From positions 1 through 64,000 of the forward strand of contig ML210253.1 in assembly GCA_004369085.1 (NCBI GenBank): 64,000 nt of DNA. Reading direction: 5' to 3'. The notes under the pieces were generated by a model that did not search any database, was not told the origin of the DNA, and saw only the letters and a program-made list of their open reading frames with translations. A program made the translations under genes and the position numbers. Shown here one piece after another: positions 11,981-22,965 of the stretch. The number at the start of each line of letters is the position of its first letter. Position 1 is the first letter of the stretch. The stretch is from Coprinopsis marcescibilis. Its lineage: Eukaryota > Basidiomycota > Agaricomycetes > Agaricales > Psathyrellaceae.

Positions 11981-13135
11981 ATGGCCACATTTTCTTTACC
12001 AACTCTCTCCCTCAAAGCCCCCAATTTCCCCACAACAACGCAGAGCGTATAGCGTTATGTTTGTGTTCTCAATTAATCCTTGGATTTCTCTCTCTAACCG
12101 TGATACTTGATGATAATAGGCCAATTCAGGCTTCCCCAAACTTCAACTCCCTGACCACCGACACCATTCTAGGTCGCGACATTGTTGTAAACTCCAGATG
12201 TTCAACCCCTGAGCAGCTCGAGGAAGATAGTGATGAAGACGAGGAAATGACTCCCGTTCCAAAGATCATGGGGCTACCATCCGATATCGACGACTTGTTC
12301 TGTGGTACCCAGGACGATGTAATCAACCCAGTCGCTTTGCACATCTTCCGACGGCCAAAGTTCTTCAATTCTAAGGCAAGCCAATACGCGAGTTCAGAAG
12401 CGACATGGACAGGCATGGCTGAAGGTCAGCCAAATTACCAGGTCAACTTTGAGTATGGGCGGCGCATCCATGAGAGCACTAGCTACACCGATGGAGGATG
12501 GGGTCAAAGGGACAACGCGAAACTCATGTCTCCAGGCTTCAACACTGGCGGTGCTGCACAGATCTCTTTGGGAAGGCCGGTCAATGACCAGCAGACCGAA
12601 TCCATGGCTTACGCCGCCCTCCATGCTCACGGTCGCCACTCATTTCAGGACTACATCCCTGACGCCTTGGAGCCAGTTAAAGGCAAGCAACGCTCAGTGG
12701 ATGCAGCCGACACTTTCGAGATGGCTGCATCGACTTTAACCCAAGGAGGGGAGCGAGGTGCTGCCAAGGTATGTTTCCATGTATTGTTTTCAGGATGACA
12801 CTTACCCTGCAAAGAGCCCTCTGGATGAACATCCAGACATAATGACTTTTCTTCAAGACCTTAGGGCGGATATGAGACGAACGTATATGGAAGAGCCCTT
12901 TGTGGCATACCCTGCTCATGTTACTGTCAGCGAAGGATCTCTGCTTGCAGCACGACCCCACTCTGCAGTCAAAACCGATGACCGCTTGAAAGAGGATAAG
13001 AGTGCTTTCTATCATCGGCTTCTCTCTTTTGCCATGGGACTTGCTCGTGAAGAAGCCGCCACTTGCCGAAATACTCGCAACGGCGAAGGACCCTCACGGA
13101 TTACCCTCGACCAGTTAAGGCAGAGGGGAGCGTGA
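11981..13135 (+). CDS. orphan protein, function unknown
   Basis: I recognise no family. Start MATFSLPTLS was chosen because it begins a 66 nt exon followed by an intron with a standard branch point (CTAAC) whose second AG (ATTCAG) keeps the frame. The predicted ~345-residue protein has an acidic patch (EQLEEDSDEDEEM), a central part with LGRPVNDQQTESMAYAAL, and a C-terminal segment that looks folded (LDEHPDIMTFLQDLRADM, YHRLLSFAMGLAREEA), ending LRQRGA. No signal peptide or TM is seen. The last intron is odd: GTATGT to the nearest CAG gives only 25 nt, whereas a second acceptor (CAAAG) gives 46 nt in the same frame. It is divergent from the ataxin-3-like gene under the MCB-rich promoter, which hints at cell-cycle expression. 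Confidence 0.6.
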
Positions 13136-14135
13136 CCAACTGTTTTCTTTTCTCTATTCGTATCAGCCAATCTTTAATATATATTTACAAGCCATAGTAC
13201 TTTCCTGTGTATTTAGTACGCGCGGGATTATATTTTGATGGAAGGAATTGATTGGATGTCGCCGCCGACGCGACGCGTCGGTCCCGTTGCTGGTCTGTGC
13301 ACGGGCCCTCATTCAAAACATAGGCAAACATCAGGTTGAAGGATATAAAAATTTGGTCGACATCTTCATCTCCTTCTTGTCTTCCTTGACTTTGATGATC
13401 TCCGTGTTTAATGTAAGTGCCATGTTAATGTCCATGTTATCTGTTCGTTGGCAGCGATGACTTTATTTTCTTCCCCGTCTTACACGACCATGACGAGAAA
13501 CAGAGTAGTTTGTTCGCAACAAACTAGTGCTTTTCGGAGCACACAGGTACTTGCCAGTGCCGCTTTGTCTGAGCCTTCGAACAGATTTCTATCTTGGTTT
13601 TATTGAACCCACTCTAATGTCTTCCACAGTTATAGATATGGGCTTCAAGTCTAATTATGGGCAGCCAGGTGAGAATCGGGATTCATTTTTTCACGGGGCC
13701 TGTGCCCGTTCTTTTGATGATATTTTCCGTCATTCGCAGTTTCCACTCGAGCATCCTCTGAAAGGAGTACTCCCCCAATGCGGAACGTCCATATTCTCCC
13801 TTTCCTCGTTGAACCCAAAAAGACGTTGGAAAGTGTGGGCCGTCACGCTTGTCGTGGTGTGTGCTGGGCGGAAAGCGGGGGTCGATGCGATGCGAGCTTA
13901 ATGACCTTCCTTTGGATGTCTGACCCATTTGCATCGTATGCGTTTTGAACGATATGCTAATCTCTCTTGCAGGTCTCCTTGTAAACTAGCCACCGTAGCA
14001 TACATACAATTTCTCCAATCTATAAATTTTGCATGTGCATCAATCCAGTTTCCGCTTAAGTAAGCCCGCAGAGTTGGTGACGACACCAGTCAAGTCCGGA
14101 CAACCGTACTCTTTACATCTTCCCTCTCCACTCCC
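13136..14135. other. 1 kb intergenic stretch, no gene supported
   Basis: An open frame of 124 codons (13527-13901) exists but shows no family features. An ACGCGACGCGT cluster lies at 13268-13278 and an ACGCG at about 13218. A short reading frame with a GTAAGT donor near 13412 could not be extended. The right end holds the ATG27 promoter. Confidence 0.45.
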
Positions 14136-15228
14136 ATGATATTGCGATATCTTTCGTTGGAACGGCTGCCGTTTCTCCTCGCTGTTCTCTCCTGCTGCCT
14201 GCTGTTGGTTAGGGCAGATGACTTTGACTGCATACAAACGCTTGGTGGCACCCGATACAACCTGACGATCCTAGGCGAACAGTCCGTGAACAGGACCAGA
14301 GCAACTCCTCCGACAACGACAGTTGACTACCTTCGATTTAACCTATGTGAAGATTTGGCTCCCAAGGCAGACTTGCCAGACCATGACCAGGTTCGTTCAT
14401 GCTACCGCATCCGCAGTAACTGCAAAACTCAACTTTATACAGTGTCCAAGCGGAACTCGGGCTTGTCTCTATGTAGTAAACCTCAAGATGGTCAAGAACG
14501 AGGACCAGGAACGGATAACGTCCGTAATACCTCTTGCACACACAGAGGACTTGAAGCCCGATCTATCGCTGAGCAAAGGATGTCGGTACCATTTTGTCGA
14601 CATATCCAGGACATGCAATTTACTCCTCCACAGCCTCGAAAGACCTCGTACTCATATTCCATGGCCCTGAATACCCAAAGGAATCCAACGTCACCACACC
14701 TATTTCACAATCCCTGAAGATCACCCTTTCGTGCGATCGCGAGTTGTCGCCAGGGAACTCGACAGTCGAAGGGTATGACGGCGCGCAATTCCAAATCGCG
14801 TACACCGGTATTGCTGGGTGTCCTATAGCACAAGAGGGAGGGGATGATAATGGCGGTGGAGATGACAAGGTTCAGAAACCTGTGGGAAGTGGGCTTGGGT
14901 GGTTCTTTTTCATGTGGGTCAATTCTTTGCTTTTGCTGTTACGCACGCTGACCAAGGCCACATCTAGATTGCTATTTATGTTCCTTGCGTACTTTGGCAT
15001 TGGCGCTTACCACAACTACTCGACGTATGGTGCTAGGGGCATGGATTTGATTCCGTACGTCGGTGGTTCCCTCACGCTTTCCTGCTTGTGCTGACGGTCT
15101 TGCTCGCTAGGCACCGAGACTTTTGGCAAGAAGTGCCGTATATGATTAGCGACGTTGTCTCGCATCTATGCTCATCAAGCAAGCCGCGCAGTGCACGACC
15201 ATCGAGGAGTGGATATGTCCAAGTGTAG
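14136..15228 (+). CDS. ATG27: autophagy-related membrane protein Atg27
   Basis: A type I membrane protein that cycles between Golgi, endosome, vacuole and the Atg9 pool and supports autophagosome formation. It has a signal peptide (LPFLLAVLSCCLLLVRA). A mannose-6-phosphate-receptor-homology domain follows, starting FDCIQTLGGTRYNLTIL and running through LRFNLCEDL, CPSGTRACLYVVNLK, KDLVLIFHGPEYP and LKITLSCDREL to the final cysteine AGCP. After a short Gly/Asp-rich linker comes one TM (GWFFFILLFMFLAYFGIGAYHNY), then the family signature YSTYGARGMDLIPHRDFW and VPYMISDVV. Five introns fit cleanly, including one inside the TM. The tail ends GYVQV, a C-terminal Y-x-x-hydrophobic motif in the place of yeast YSAV. 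About 270 residues. Confidence 0.92.
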
Positions 15229-15673
15229 CATGCGCTTCGGGGGATCTGTGGAATCATGGCCTATTTATTATAGATATAGACAATGGAAAGGTCATTATGT
15301 TTGGAAAGAACCTGTGTACATTTGACGAGGATTTGTTCTCGCATCCCATATGGCCTGCCGGTGGCTACCACGCGTGCGAGTGAAATGAAGTGTTCTGCTA
15401 TGTCATCCTGTCCGGACTTGGTCATCTAGGAGGGAATCATTTCTTCTGACCCTGTAACTTGTACAACAAGGCTCTAGTAGTGTCTGTAACGGTCTGTACA
15501 ATGGTCTCTACGCCCGAGCCAGGGAGCCAATGATAGAACGAACGTCCGTCTGAGCTCCAAATCGCCGCCACGTGAGTAGTTGATAACCCCTAAGTATCAG
15601 CGCGGAGCCGATTCCCTTCTTGTCATTTCCCCCACATCTTTCACCCTGTAGTACCAACCTCAGAGCGGAAGAG
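15229..15673. other. intergenic, nothing recognised
   Basis: This gap lies between two plus-strand genes. No coding pattern is found. Confidence 0.5.
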
Positions 15674-17545
15674 ATGGGAAAGTACTATGTGGTAACCCGG
15701 GGCAGACAGACTGGCGTTTTCTTTGGACAGTGGTAAGCTCGCAACATCGGTTGCTGTTAACCAAAGTGACTCAACATGGCCAACCGCACACACTTGTAGG
15801 AGTCGCGTCGCACGCTTGGTCGAGGGAATCAAGGACGATGCGATTTGGGAGGGCTATGACTCCCAGCTGCAAGCAGAAGCCGTATTTGATGCTGCATGCG
15901 CAAAGGGATATGTGCAGGAGATTGGCAATGGCGGCCCGTTGCCTCCATACCCTCCACAGGCAGCCAGAGACGCAGCCAGAGACTTGCATCCTCTAGACGG
16001 ACCTTGGGGTCACAACGTCCAAAGTAACTGGTACTTCGTTCGTCACGGACGTGCTCCAGGCGTTTATCCAACGTGGTAGGTTCCGTGCGCGTTCGGCCGC
16101 TGTTACGCCCTCACTCACACTGCCACTGAAGGATTGACGCCGCACCGCAAGTAAAAGGCCTTCAGGAATGCCGGTTTGACGGCTTTGAAAAGGTAGAGGG
16201 CGGCTATAATGAAGCCGTCAATCGCTATGAACAAGCCGTTGCAAGGGGCGTAATTGTCAGGGTTCGGGAGCCTCCGATTTATGAGCCTCAGCAACACTTC
16301 GCGAATAACCGTGTTGGCGACCGTGTAGATCGCGTGTCAACGGTGCCTCTTCGCAAGGCAGACAGCGAGCCATCGATTCTTTTCCCCCAGCCTGCTTCGA
16401 GCCCTGTTCGGTTGCATGAGTCAATGGGTAACTTGTCCCTGGGCAAACAGGGACCTTCCACCGAGAGGAACTTTTACATGACACCCGCAAGTGTTAAACG
16501 AGAAAATGTGCATTCGTCCCCGCAGGTCTCTTATCATCGTTCTCTCCCAGTGATGCAGCCAGCCTCTCCTGTTGCTCAATCTAGCTTCACTCGCTCCCAT
16601 TCAGAGCGTATAGAACCTCGGCGGCTCAGTGAGGTGGAGCCCCCTACTGAATACTCATTTTCGCCATCCATGTACAGGCAGAGCTCGACGACAGCCGCTT
16701 CTCCTCGCAGCCCCACACAGGTCACTCTCGGAAATCCAGGGTTTTTGAAACCTTGGGCGGCCAAGCCAAGTCAGAAGCCGGCTCCACTGCCAAACGACGT
16801 CCTGTCCCCCATTCATCACTCCGAATTATCCCTCAGCAACATAGAGGACCCGCTGTCTATCGGGTTGACTTCCAGGCCCTCCGACAGAAATGAGGACACT
16901 TTTAACATACACAGCCCTATGTCAAGTTCCTCTCTGTCCTCCAGGGTATCTGTGGATATCCCAGTTCGAAGCCCTTCCTCTTCCCGAGGCAGCAAGAGCG
17001 ATCATCCAGTCAGTTCGCCTCGACATCCGAACAGGGTTTATGTCGCGTCGTCAAAGCCGTCCACTCCCCGCTTCACCGAGCAGCAACATCGCACCCCGAC
17101 AAAGTCATCCATTTCTGGTAGTTCGGTTACCATGTCTCTTTCCAGTTCTCCTCAACCCTTCGAACAAAGGTCTCCCAGCAGTGCAACCTGGAAAACTCGC
17201 GAATATGGTGCCAAATCCCCAAAAGAAGAAGGGGCATTCAACATTGGATTCCTTACCAGTCGCCCGAGCCCTCGCGCTGCCAATCGCTCTACCCCCCATT
17301 CTACCCCTCGCCATCTTACGCAAAGCCTAGGTTTATCCCAAATGCAAGCACCTCATACTGTCCGTGGGGCTCCTAGCGTCGACGCCAGATCCCCAATCCC
17401 TAGTGGTACGACCTTGCCTCTGCCTTACAAGTAAGTAGAACCACATGGTTTACTGGGGGCTGTGTGGCTAAAGTCCTGCTGTGACAGTTCACTCTCTTTT
17501 GGCCGGCCATCCCCCGCTACCTATCCTGTCGCTGTCGCGGAGTAA
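15674..17545 (+). CDS. tandem RNase H1 N-terminal (hybrid-binding / viroplasmin-type) domain protein without nuclease
   Basis: Two copies of the small domain found at the N-terminus of eukaryotic RNase H1, which grips RNA:DNA hybrids. Copy 1 (about residues 1-70) reads YYVVTRGRQTGVFFGQW, then VARLVEGIKDDAIWEGYDS. Copy 2 (about 105-160) reads NWYFVRHGRAPGVYPTW, then APQVKGLQECRFDGF. Each copy is cut by an intron right after its TW/QW motif, suggesting duplication with the intron. No RNase H catalytic DEDD domain follows; instead about 400 residues of Ser/Pro-rich disorder. A GTAAGT donor overlapping an in-frame stop at 17432 and an acceptor before 17492 add a last exon ending TYPVAVAE. About 560 residues. 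Role unknown; hybrid or dsRNA binding is inferred from the domain. Confidence 0.8.
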
Positions 17546-18082
17546 TACCCCTATCTTTTATCCTCTGCTTGTGCTTCGCTTCAATTTCTCTTGAATTTCG
17601 CTTTCACGGCATCGATTTGCCGCATTGTTTTCAGCCCTCTTCTATTCCCCCCGCTTCATGGTCCCTTCCCAAACAGTTCTGCTTTGTTTCCAACAAGTCG
17701 AGTTACATGTATTTATTGTACTGTATTCACCATTCAAGTTAAAAGTCTGTACACTGCAAGATCCCTTATGACTCTCGTAATGTCCGCAAATATATATATA
17801 TATATATATATTACCTTCCAGTTGTTTGACTTCATGATCTCGGTAGCGCAGTTCGCGCAAATTGCCAAAAACATAGTCCATCATTAATACAAGCTACAAT
17901 ACGAGATAAATACGGGTTTGATCAGGACGACAGCTATCCAGTGTACATATGAAGAGGCCAGCCCTTCAAATTGGAAGGAGGGTGGTGACGACAGGAATTT
18001 TAGCGTCCGTGCAATAATCTAAGGAGTGTGAAGCAGTGAACGACGTGTGGTACTTGTTCCGAGTTAGGGTCTCTGGCGTAGA
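17546..18082. other. intergenic between convergent genes, contains a TA microsatellite
   Basis: This is 3' flanking sequence of the gene before it and of the TM9 gene. Apart from the dinucleotide repeat nothing is recognised. Confidence 0.5.
17790..17811. repeat. (TA)n microsatellite
   Basis: About ten perfect TA units in a row. It lies outside the gene models and is likely to vary in length between strains. Confidence 0.9.
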
Positions 18083-20884
18083 TTAATCAATGCGGATGGC
18101 AGTGTACAGCCGTGTCACGGCCCAATACGAAGCCACAAATCCGATAGTTCCTGTATTCAACCCTCAATCAGCTCTAGCGCTTCGACAAGCCTATAAACCA
18201 AAGACATACCGGTCACCAGGAAATCCAAAAGTGCAATTAGAATCAGGTATCCTATGTAAAGAATCCGACTGGACGTGGAATCCAGCGACAGCCGTGTGCC
18301 CCAGTAGAAGAGGCCGTATGCGATGATCCAAAAGGCGCTACCACCTCCAACAAAGAAGGATCGCCACTGCCACCTGTTCGTACATCTCAGCTGAAGCTCT
18401 CGAACAACAAAGGTAGCGGGCTTGGGACACTCACCGATATTCTTCCGCACACAGGACAAAGTATGTGAACAGTATCGATACTGTTGCTGTTGTCAGTGCA
18501 ACAACGCCAGCCGTAAGGGCGAGGAACCCAAAGGCGTAGTAGGCTCTGGATGCAAAGAGGCTGGAAAGGACGAAGTACAGCTCAACGAATGCTGCACCTA
18601 AACCCACGCTCAGTGTGGAACTGATAATAAACGAGACAAAACTTACCGAATGGCAGAATGCCACTGAGGAGGGCGGCAACCTGATATGAATGTCAGAAGA
18701 ATATCTTTGACCAGATTAAATTCGGAGAGTTACCCAAGGCTTGAGATAGAATGGACTCGGGGGTATTTGTCTGGGGATCTGGTTGACTCTGACAGGATGC
18801 CGAATTCCCTAGAAAACAGTCAGCAAATGAGACGTTTTGGTAGGTTTTGACGCCTTACACCATGTTTCGAGCCAAAGTAACTTCCGATAGCTGACAGCGG
18901 GGAGGATATACCGAACCATAGTGCGACAATTGCCACCATTGTTCCTGCGCACAGACTGGAGTTAGTACAAGCACAGGTTCTCAATAAATAACACGAACCG
19001 AAGGGCACTGCTCCAGAGGATCCCGCAGTTATCAGGAATAGATTCAACAGGAACATAATGATGAAGATGAGCCTAGAGGATAGCTGAGATGGAGGGGGGT
19101 CAGGCGAAGTAATGCGATTTCACGTACGTTGGGAACACTGTTGCGGTGATGAACGCATTCTTCCTTCTATTTTGGCCCCCCAAAGAGGCATATACTCGTG
19201 CGGATACATAGCCGCCGATACTATATAAAATTGCTTAGTACCCTGATCCATGAAATGCGATCTTGAGCCTACCCTCCGAAAAACGACCAACACACCATCA
19301 TGACCGTAGCCAATGAGCCACGGTTCGATGGTGACAGGAACCCGAGCAGAGCGAAAACTGATGGGTAAAATTAGGCTTAGATCTTGACTAAAAATCTGGC
19401 AACCGTACCGAGAGTCACGCCGACCATTGAACAGAGTTGCGCCCCATTTCCTGATAAGACCGACAAAAGCAAAGGGAATCTGGGCGTCCGGAAGACCTCG
19501 CCATGGACAAGTTTCCAACCCCAGTCTTCCTGAACGTCCTCCTGCAGACGGGAGTCACTACCGTGCATAATATGAACGAAATATAGCATTGGAACTTACG
19601 CTCAAATCGACGTTGTTATAGCGGTTGATCTATTCAAGTTGGTATGTGAGGAATTGGCTTGAATGGGAATAAAAGAGTGCTTACATCCTTTGAGACGCTG
19701 CGAACAAGAATCATGGACACCATGGCACACAAGAAGACCACGATGAACAGCGAGTTGACCAAGCTGAACCAGTGGATCTTTGGATCAAATATGTGGAGAT
19801 AGTTATCCCACCTGGTTGCCCATGGTGTATCGGATTCCTATACCCTGTCAGCATGCAAAACGTAAATGAACTGGAACTCGAGCTCACATGCCATGTAACC
19901 CGATATGTGTACTGGACAGATTGTGCACTTTCTTCTTTAAGTACGAGCGGGTTGTTGCCTGTAATGTCACATGCAGGAGGGCCATCCTGACTGCCGCCAA
20001 CACTGAGGGACATTTATCAGCGTACATCTTCACTGATGCGACGAAGTATATCAGCACCTTGCTGGCCATACGAGAACACCTACTACACGGTAGGTATCAG
20101 GCGTTGGTTTATGATATCTGTAAACAGTTGAATACATATCCTAGCTGTGTAGGAGAGATAGAAGCGCACTTCAAGACAATATCGTAGTGGTTGTTGAGAG
20201 CTGGGAGGTTTTGATGAATGCCTTCGTTATTTCCGAGGTTAAAGCCTAGGTCATAGAATTCCTCCTTCGTCCGCTGGTCAACCTTCATTTCTGCCGCAGG
20301 TAGGCCATCAACGAGCCAGTTGAGAGCGTAATCCTCGCGAATGCGGTCATTGATGAACTTGGCCTCGTCTGCGATTATATCGACCTTGCACAGAGGCCTG
20401 CAAGTCCCATTATCCTGAAGCATTTTGATCTGGTTCTTTGGATTAGTGTGTCAAGAAACAGCAGCGATGAAACGGACTTGCATCATACGGGGAGTTGAAG
20501 ATCCTGTCTCCAAACAAGATAGATCCCAGAGACTCTGGCTGTTTCTTGGGGCCACCAGACGGTTCACAGAAATGGAACTTGGGGTTGTAATAGTCATCTG
20601 AATAGGTCCAGTTGAAGCTGCGACTCTGCATTTCATGGGTTGGAGCTAGGCTTACAGTTTATGAGAGATTTCTACAGAGGACGGTGAGTTGTTGTGCTTT
20701 CCAACTGAGAATACAACGTTACCAGCTTTGGATTTGCACCGGTGAGCATGGGTGTGAGTGCATTAACGAATAGGTCGACCTTCTCGCCCTGGACATAGTC
20801 CCGGGGAGCAGCTCCTGGAAGATAGAAAGCATTTGCTGCGGGTAGAAGAAGAACAGCCGCTGCAAATGCAGGTATTGAGCGCAT
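18083..20884 (-). CDS. transmembrane 9 superfamily protein (EMP70/TM9SF)
   Basis: A nonaspanin of the Golgi/endosome membrane involved in protein sorting and adhesion-related traffic. Start MRSIPAFAAAVLLLPAANAF gives a signal peptide. The luminal domain shows the family landmarks: FYLPGAAPRDYVQGEKVDLFVNAL, SYDYYNPKFHFCEPSGGPKK, ESLGSILFGDRIFNSPY and NGTCRPLCKVD, then FINDRIREDYALNWLVDGLP. A nine-helix membrane part follows. The protein ends SYWAVTRLYTAIRID; the family normally ends K-x-D/E, a COPI-binding Golgi retention signal, so here Arg replaces Lys. More than ten short introns. About 640 residues, as expected. Divergent from the queuine tRNA-ribosyltransferase gene with 177 bp between start codons. 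Confidence 0.9.
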
Positions 20885-21061
20885 CGTATAGAAAGCGCAG
20901 TGGGCGAGATATTGATGACAGTATTGGATGAGTCCGGGGCAATACAAAGTCGGCGCTACTACTTTAGCTCGACGTGTTTACCACACGTGATCCAACCAGC
21001 TTTCTCCTACCTCAAATTATTCATCGCCCTGGCGCTCTCCACTCGCATTAACAGGATAGCA

Positions 21062-22890
21062 ATGCAATTCGAAGTAATTGCAAAATGCCATACGACAAAG
21101 GCCAGGGTTTCTAGGATGACGCTGGCTCGTACGAATCCTCTTTTCTTCTGCCTTGGCCAACAAAACTCAATCGATCCACATAGATGGCGTTACAATGCTA
21201 CCAACGTTCATGCCAGTTGCAACCCAGGCTGCAATCAAGGGTTTAACAGCCCAGCAAATGGAGTCTTTGGGTGTTAGTCTCATCCTTAACAACACCTATC
21301 ATCTCAACCTTCGACCCGGTCTCGATGTCCTAAATGCAGCCGGAGGCGCCCATAGATTCCAAGGCTGGAATAGAAATCTTTTGACTGTACGCGTTCCCAA
21401 ACTTTCACAGTAAGATCTTACAGTGTACACGTTCAGGATAGCGGTGGATTTCAACTCGTCTCTCTCAGCAAGTTCACAACGATCACGGAGGAAGGAGCCT
21501 TATTCGCCAGCCCATTTACCGGTGAACCTACAATGCTCACGGTAAAGCTGCAAACTGAATGCACTGTTGTCGCGACCCTAACGAGCTATGCAAGCCAGAA
21601 GAAAGTATAAATATCCAGCACGCCATTGGCGCAGATATCATCATGCAGCTAGACGATGTTGGTACGCCCAACCCAAGCTTCCTCGCCACAAGTCACAGCC
21701 TAATGTCGCCCAGTCTCCAGTCTGACAGTTGGTCCTCGTGTCGAAGAAGCAATGCACCGCTCAATCCGCTGGCTAGATAGGTGCATAGACTTTCACCAGA
21801 AGTCGGGAAAATCGGATAGCCAAAACCTCTTTGCGATCGTGCAGGGCGGATTGGACCCAAAGCTGAGAGATCAGTGTCTAGAGGAGATGATCAGTCGGAA
21901 AGACCGGGTAGCTGGATATGCCATCGGCGGTTTGAGCGGTGGTGAGGAGAAAGGTAATCATACTAGTGCTTAACAGTCCTTCATCCAGTCTGACTTTGTT
22001 TGCTAGACGTTTTTTGGCGCATGTAAGTTGCTCTGATGGGCAGCCCTCCGAAATCAGTTGCTAACTTGTTTATAGAATCAAACAATGTGCAGAAAGGCTC
22101 CCGGAAGACAGTATGGGAATCTTCTCCGCGTCCCTACTTTGAACTTAACCTTAACTCTTCCCAGGACCGAGATACTCCATGGGGATTGGATTTGCAGAAG
22201 GTTTGCTTGTCTGAGCTTCTGCGCGGACGACATGCTAACACCGCACAGATCTAATGGTTTGTGTCGCTCTTGGAGTGGACATGGTATGATTTCAATGGTC
22301 TATCTGTACCCAGAACATTGTTTGACCGATTTTTAAGGCCGATTGCGTCTTCCCAACCCGAACAGCGCGTTTCGGAGTCGCCTTGACTCACAAGGGACCT
22401 CTGAACCTGAGTGAGCATAGCAAGTACTGGGATCTCCTTGCTCTCCATTGACACCACGGGGAATAGAACTGAGCAAACACGCGAAAGATTTACGACCGAT
22501 TGACGAAGATTGCCCTTGCCCAACTTGTACATCAAAAATGTCAAGAGCAATGCTGAACCATGTGGTGACTCACGAAACCGCTGCTGCACACGGTATGTTA
22601 ATGTGGATAATATTGGCCGGGACGCGCTAATCTTTACCAATCATTCAGCTTTGACACTGCACAACGTAGTGTTCCAAGCTCAAGTCATGGGTCGTGCAAG
22701 GGAGGCCATCATCGCAGGGACATTCCCAGACTACCTTAAATCGTTCTTCCGCGACTACTTCGGGGAAGCGGGCTATCCTGAATGGTGTGTCAATGCGCTC
22801 CGCACGGTCGGTGTTGATCTCCTGGATGGCATATCTGTTCCTGTTATCCCAGGGAACGCAGCAAAGTGGGAATACGCTGATGGTCCATGA
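21062..22890 (+). CDS. queuine tRNA-ribosyltransferase catalytic subunit
   Basis: Exchanges guanine-34 for queuine in tRNAs with GUN anticodons; eukaryotes salvage queuine and use this QTRT1-type subunit. Start [19 protein letters not shown] fits the family. Splicing gives [20 protein letters not shown], then [13 protein letters not shown]. Active-site features: [28 protein letters not shown], where an intron (about 21662-21730) must be removed to restore frame; [21 protein letters not shown]; and the nucleophile region [17 protein letters not shown]. The zinc site is CPCPTCT with a His about 26 residues on (ALTLHNVVF). It ends [12 protein letters not shown], about 400 residues in eight or nine exons. 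The 3' end is only 75 bp from the convergent DBP10 stop. The non-catalytic partner is not in this window. Confidence 0.93.
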
Positions 22891-22965
22891 ACAAACGCAA
22901 AACATACTATTTTGACGCACATACTATTCACATGCATACAATGTTCACCTAATACTACAATCCTT

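Noticed and set aside
13527..13901. 124-codon plus-strand frame with a start codon
   Set aside because: No recognisable motif, no splice context, overlapped by an equally long minus frame; probably chance.
15674..17545. Full-length ribonuclease H1 or a viral insertion
   Set aside because: Only the N-terminal-type domains are present and the catalytic domain is absent. The gene has normal fungal introns, and nothing nearby looks viral.
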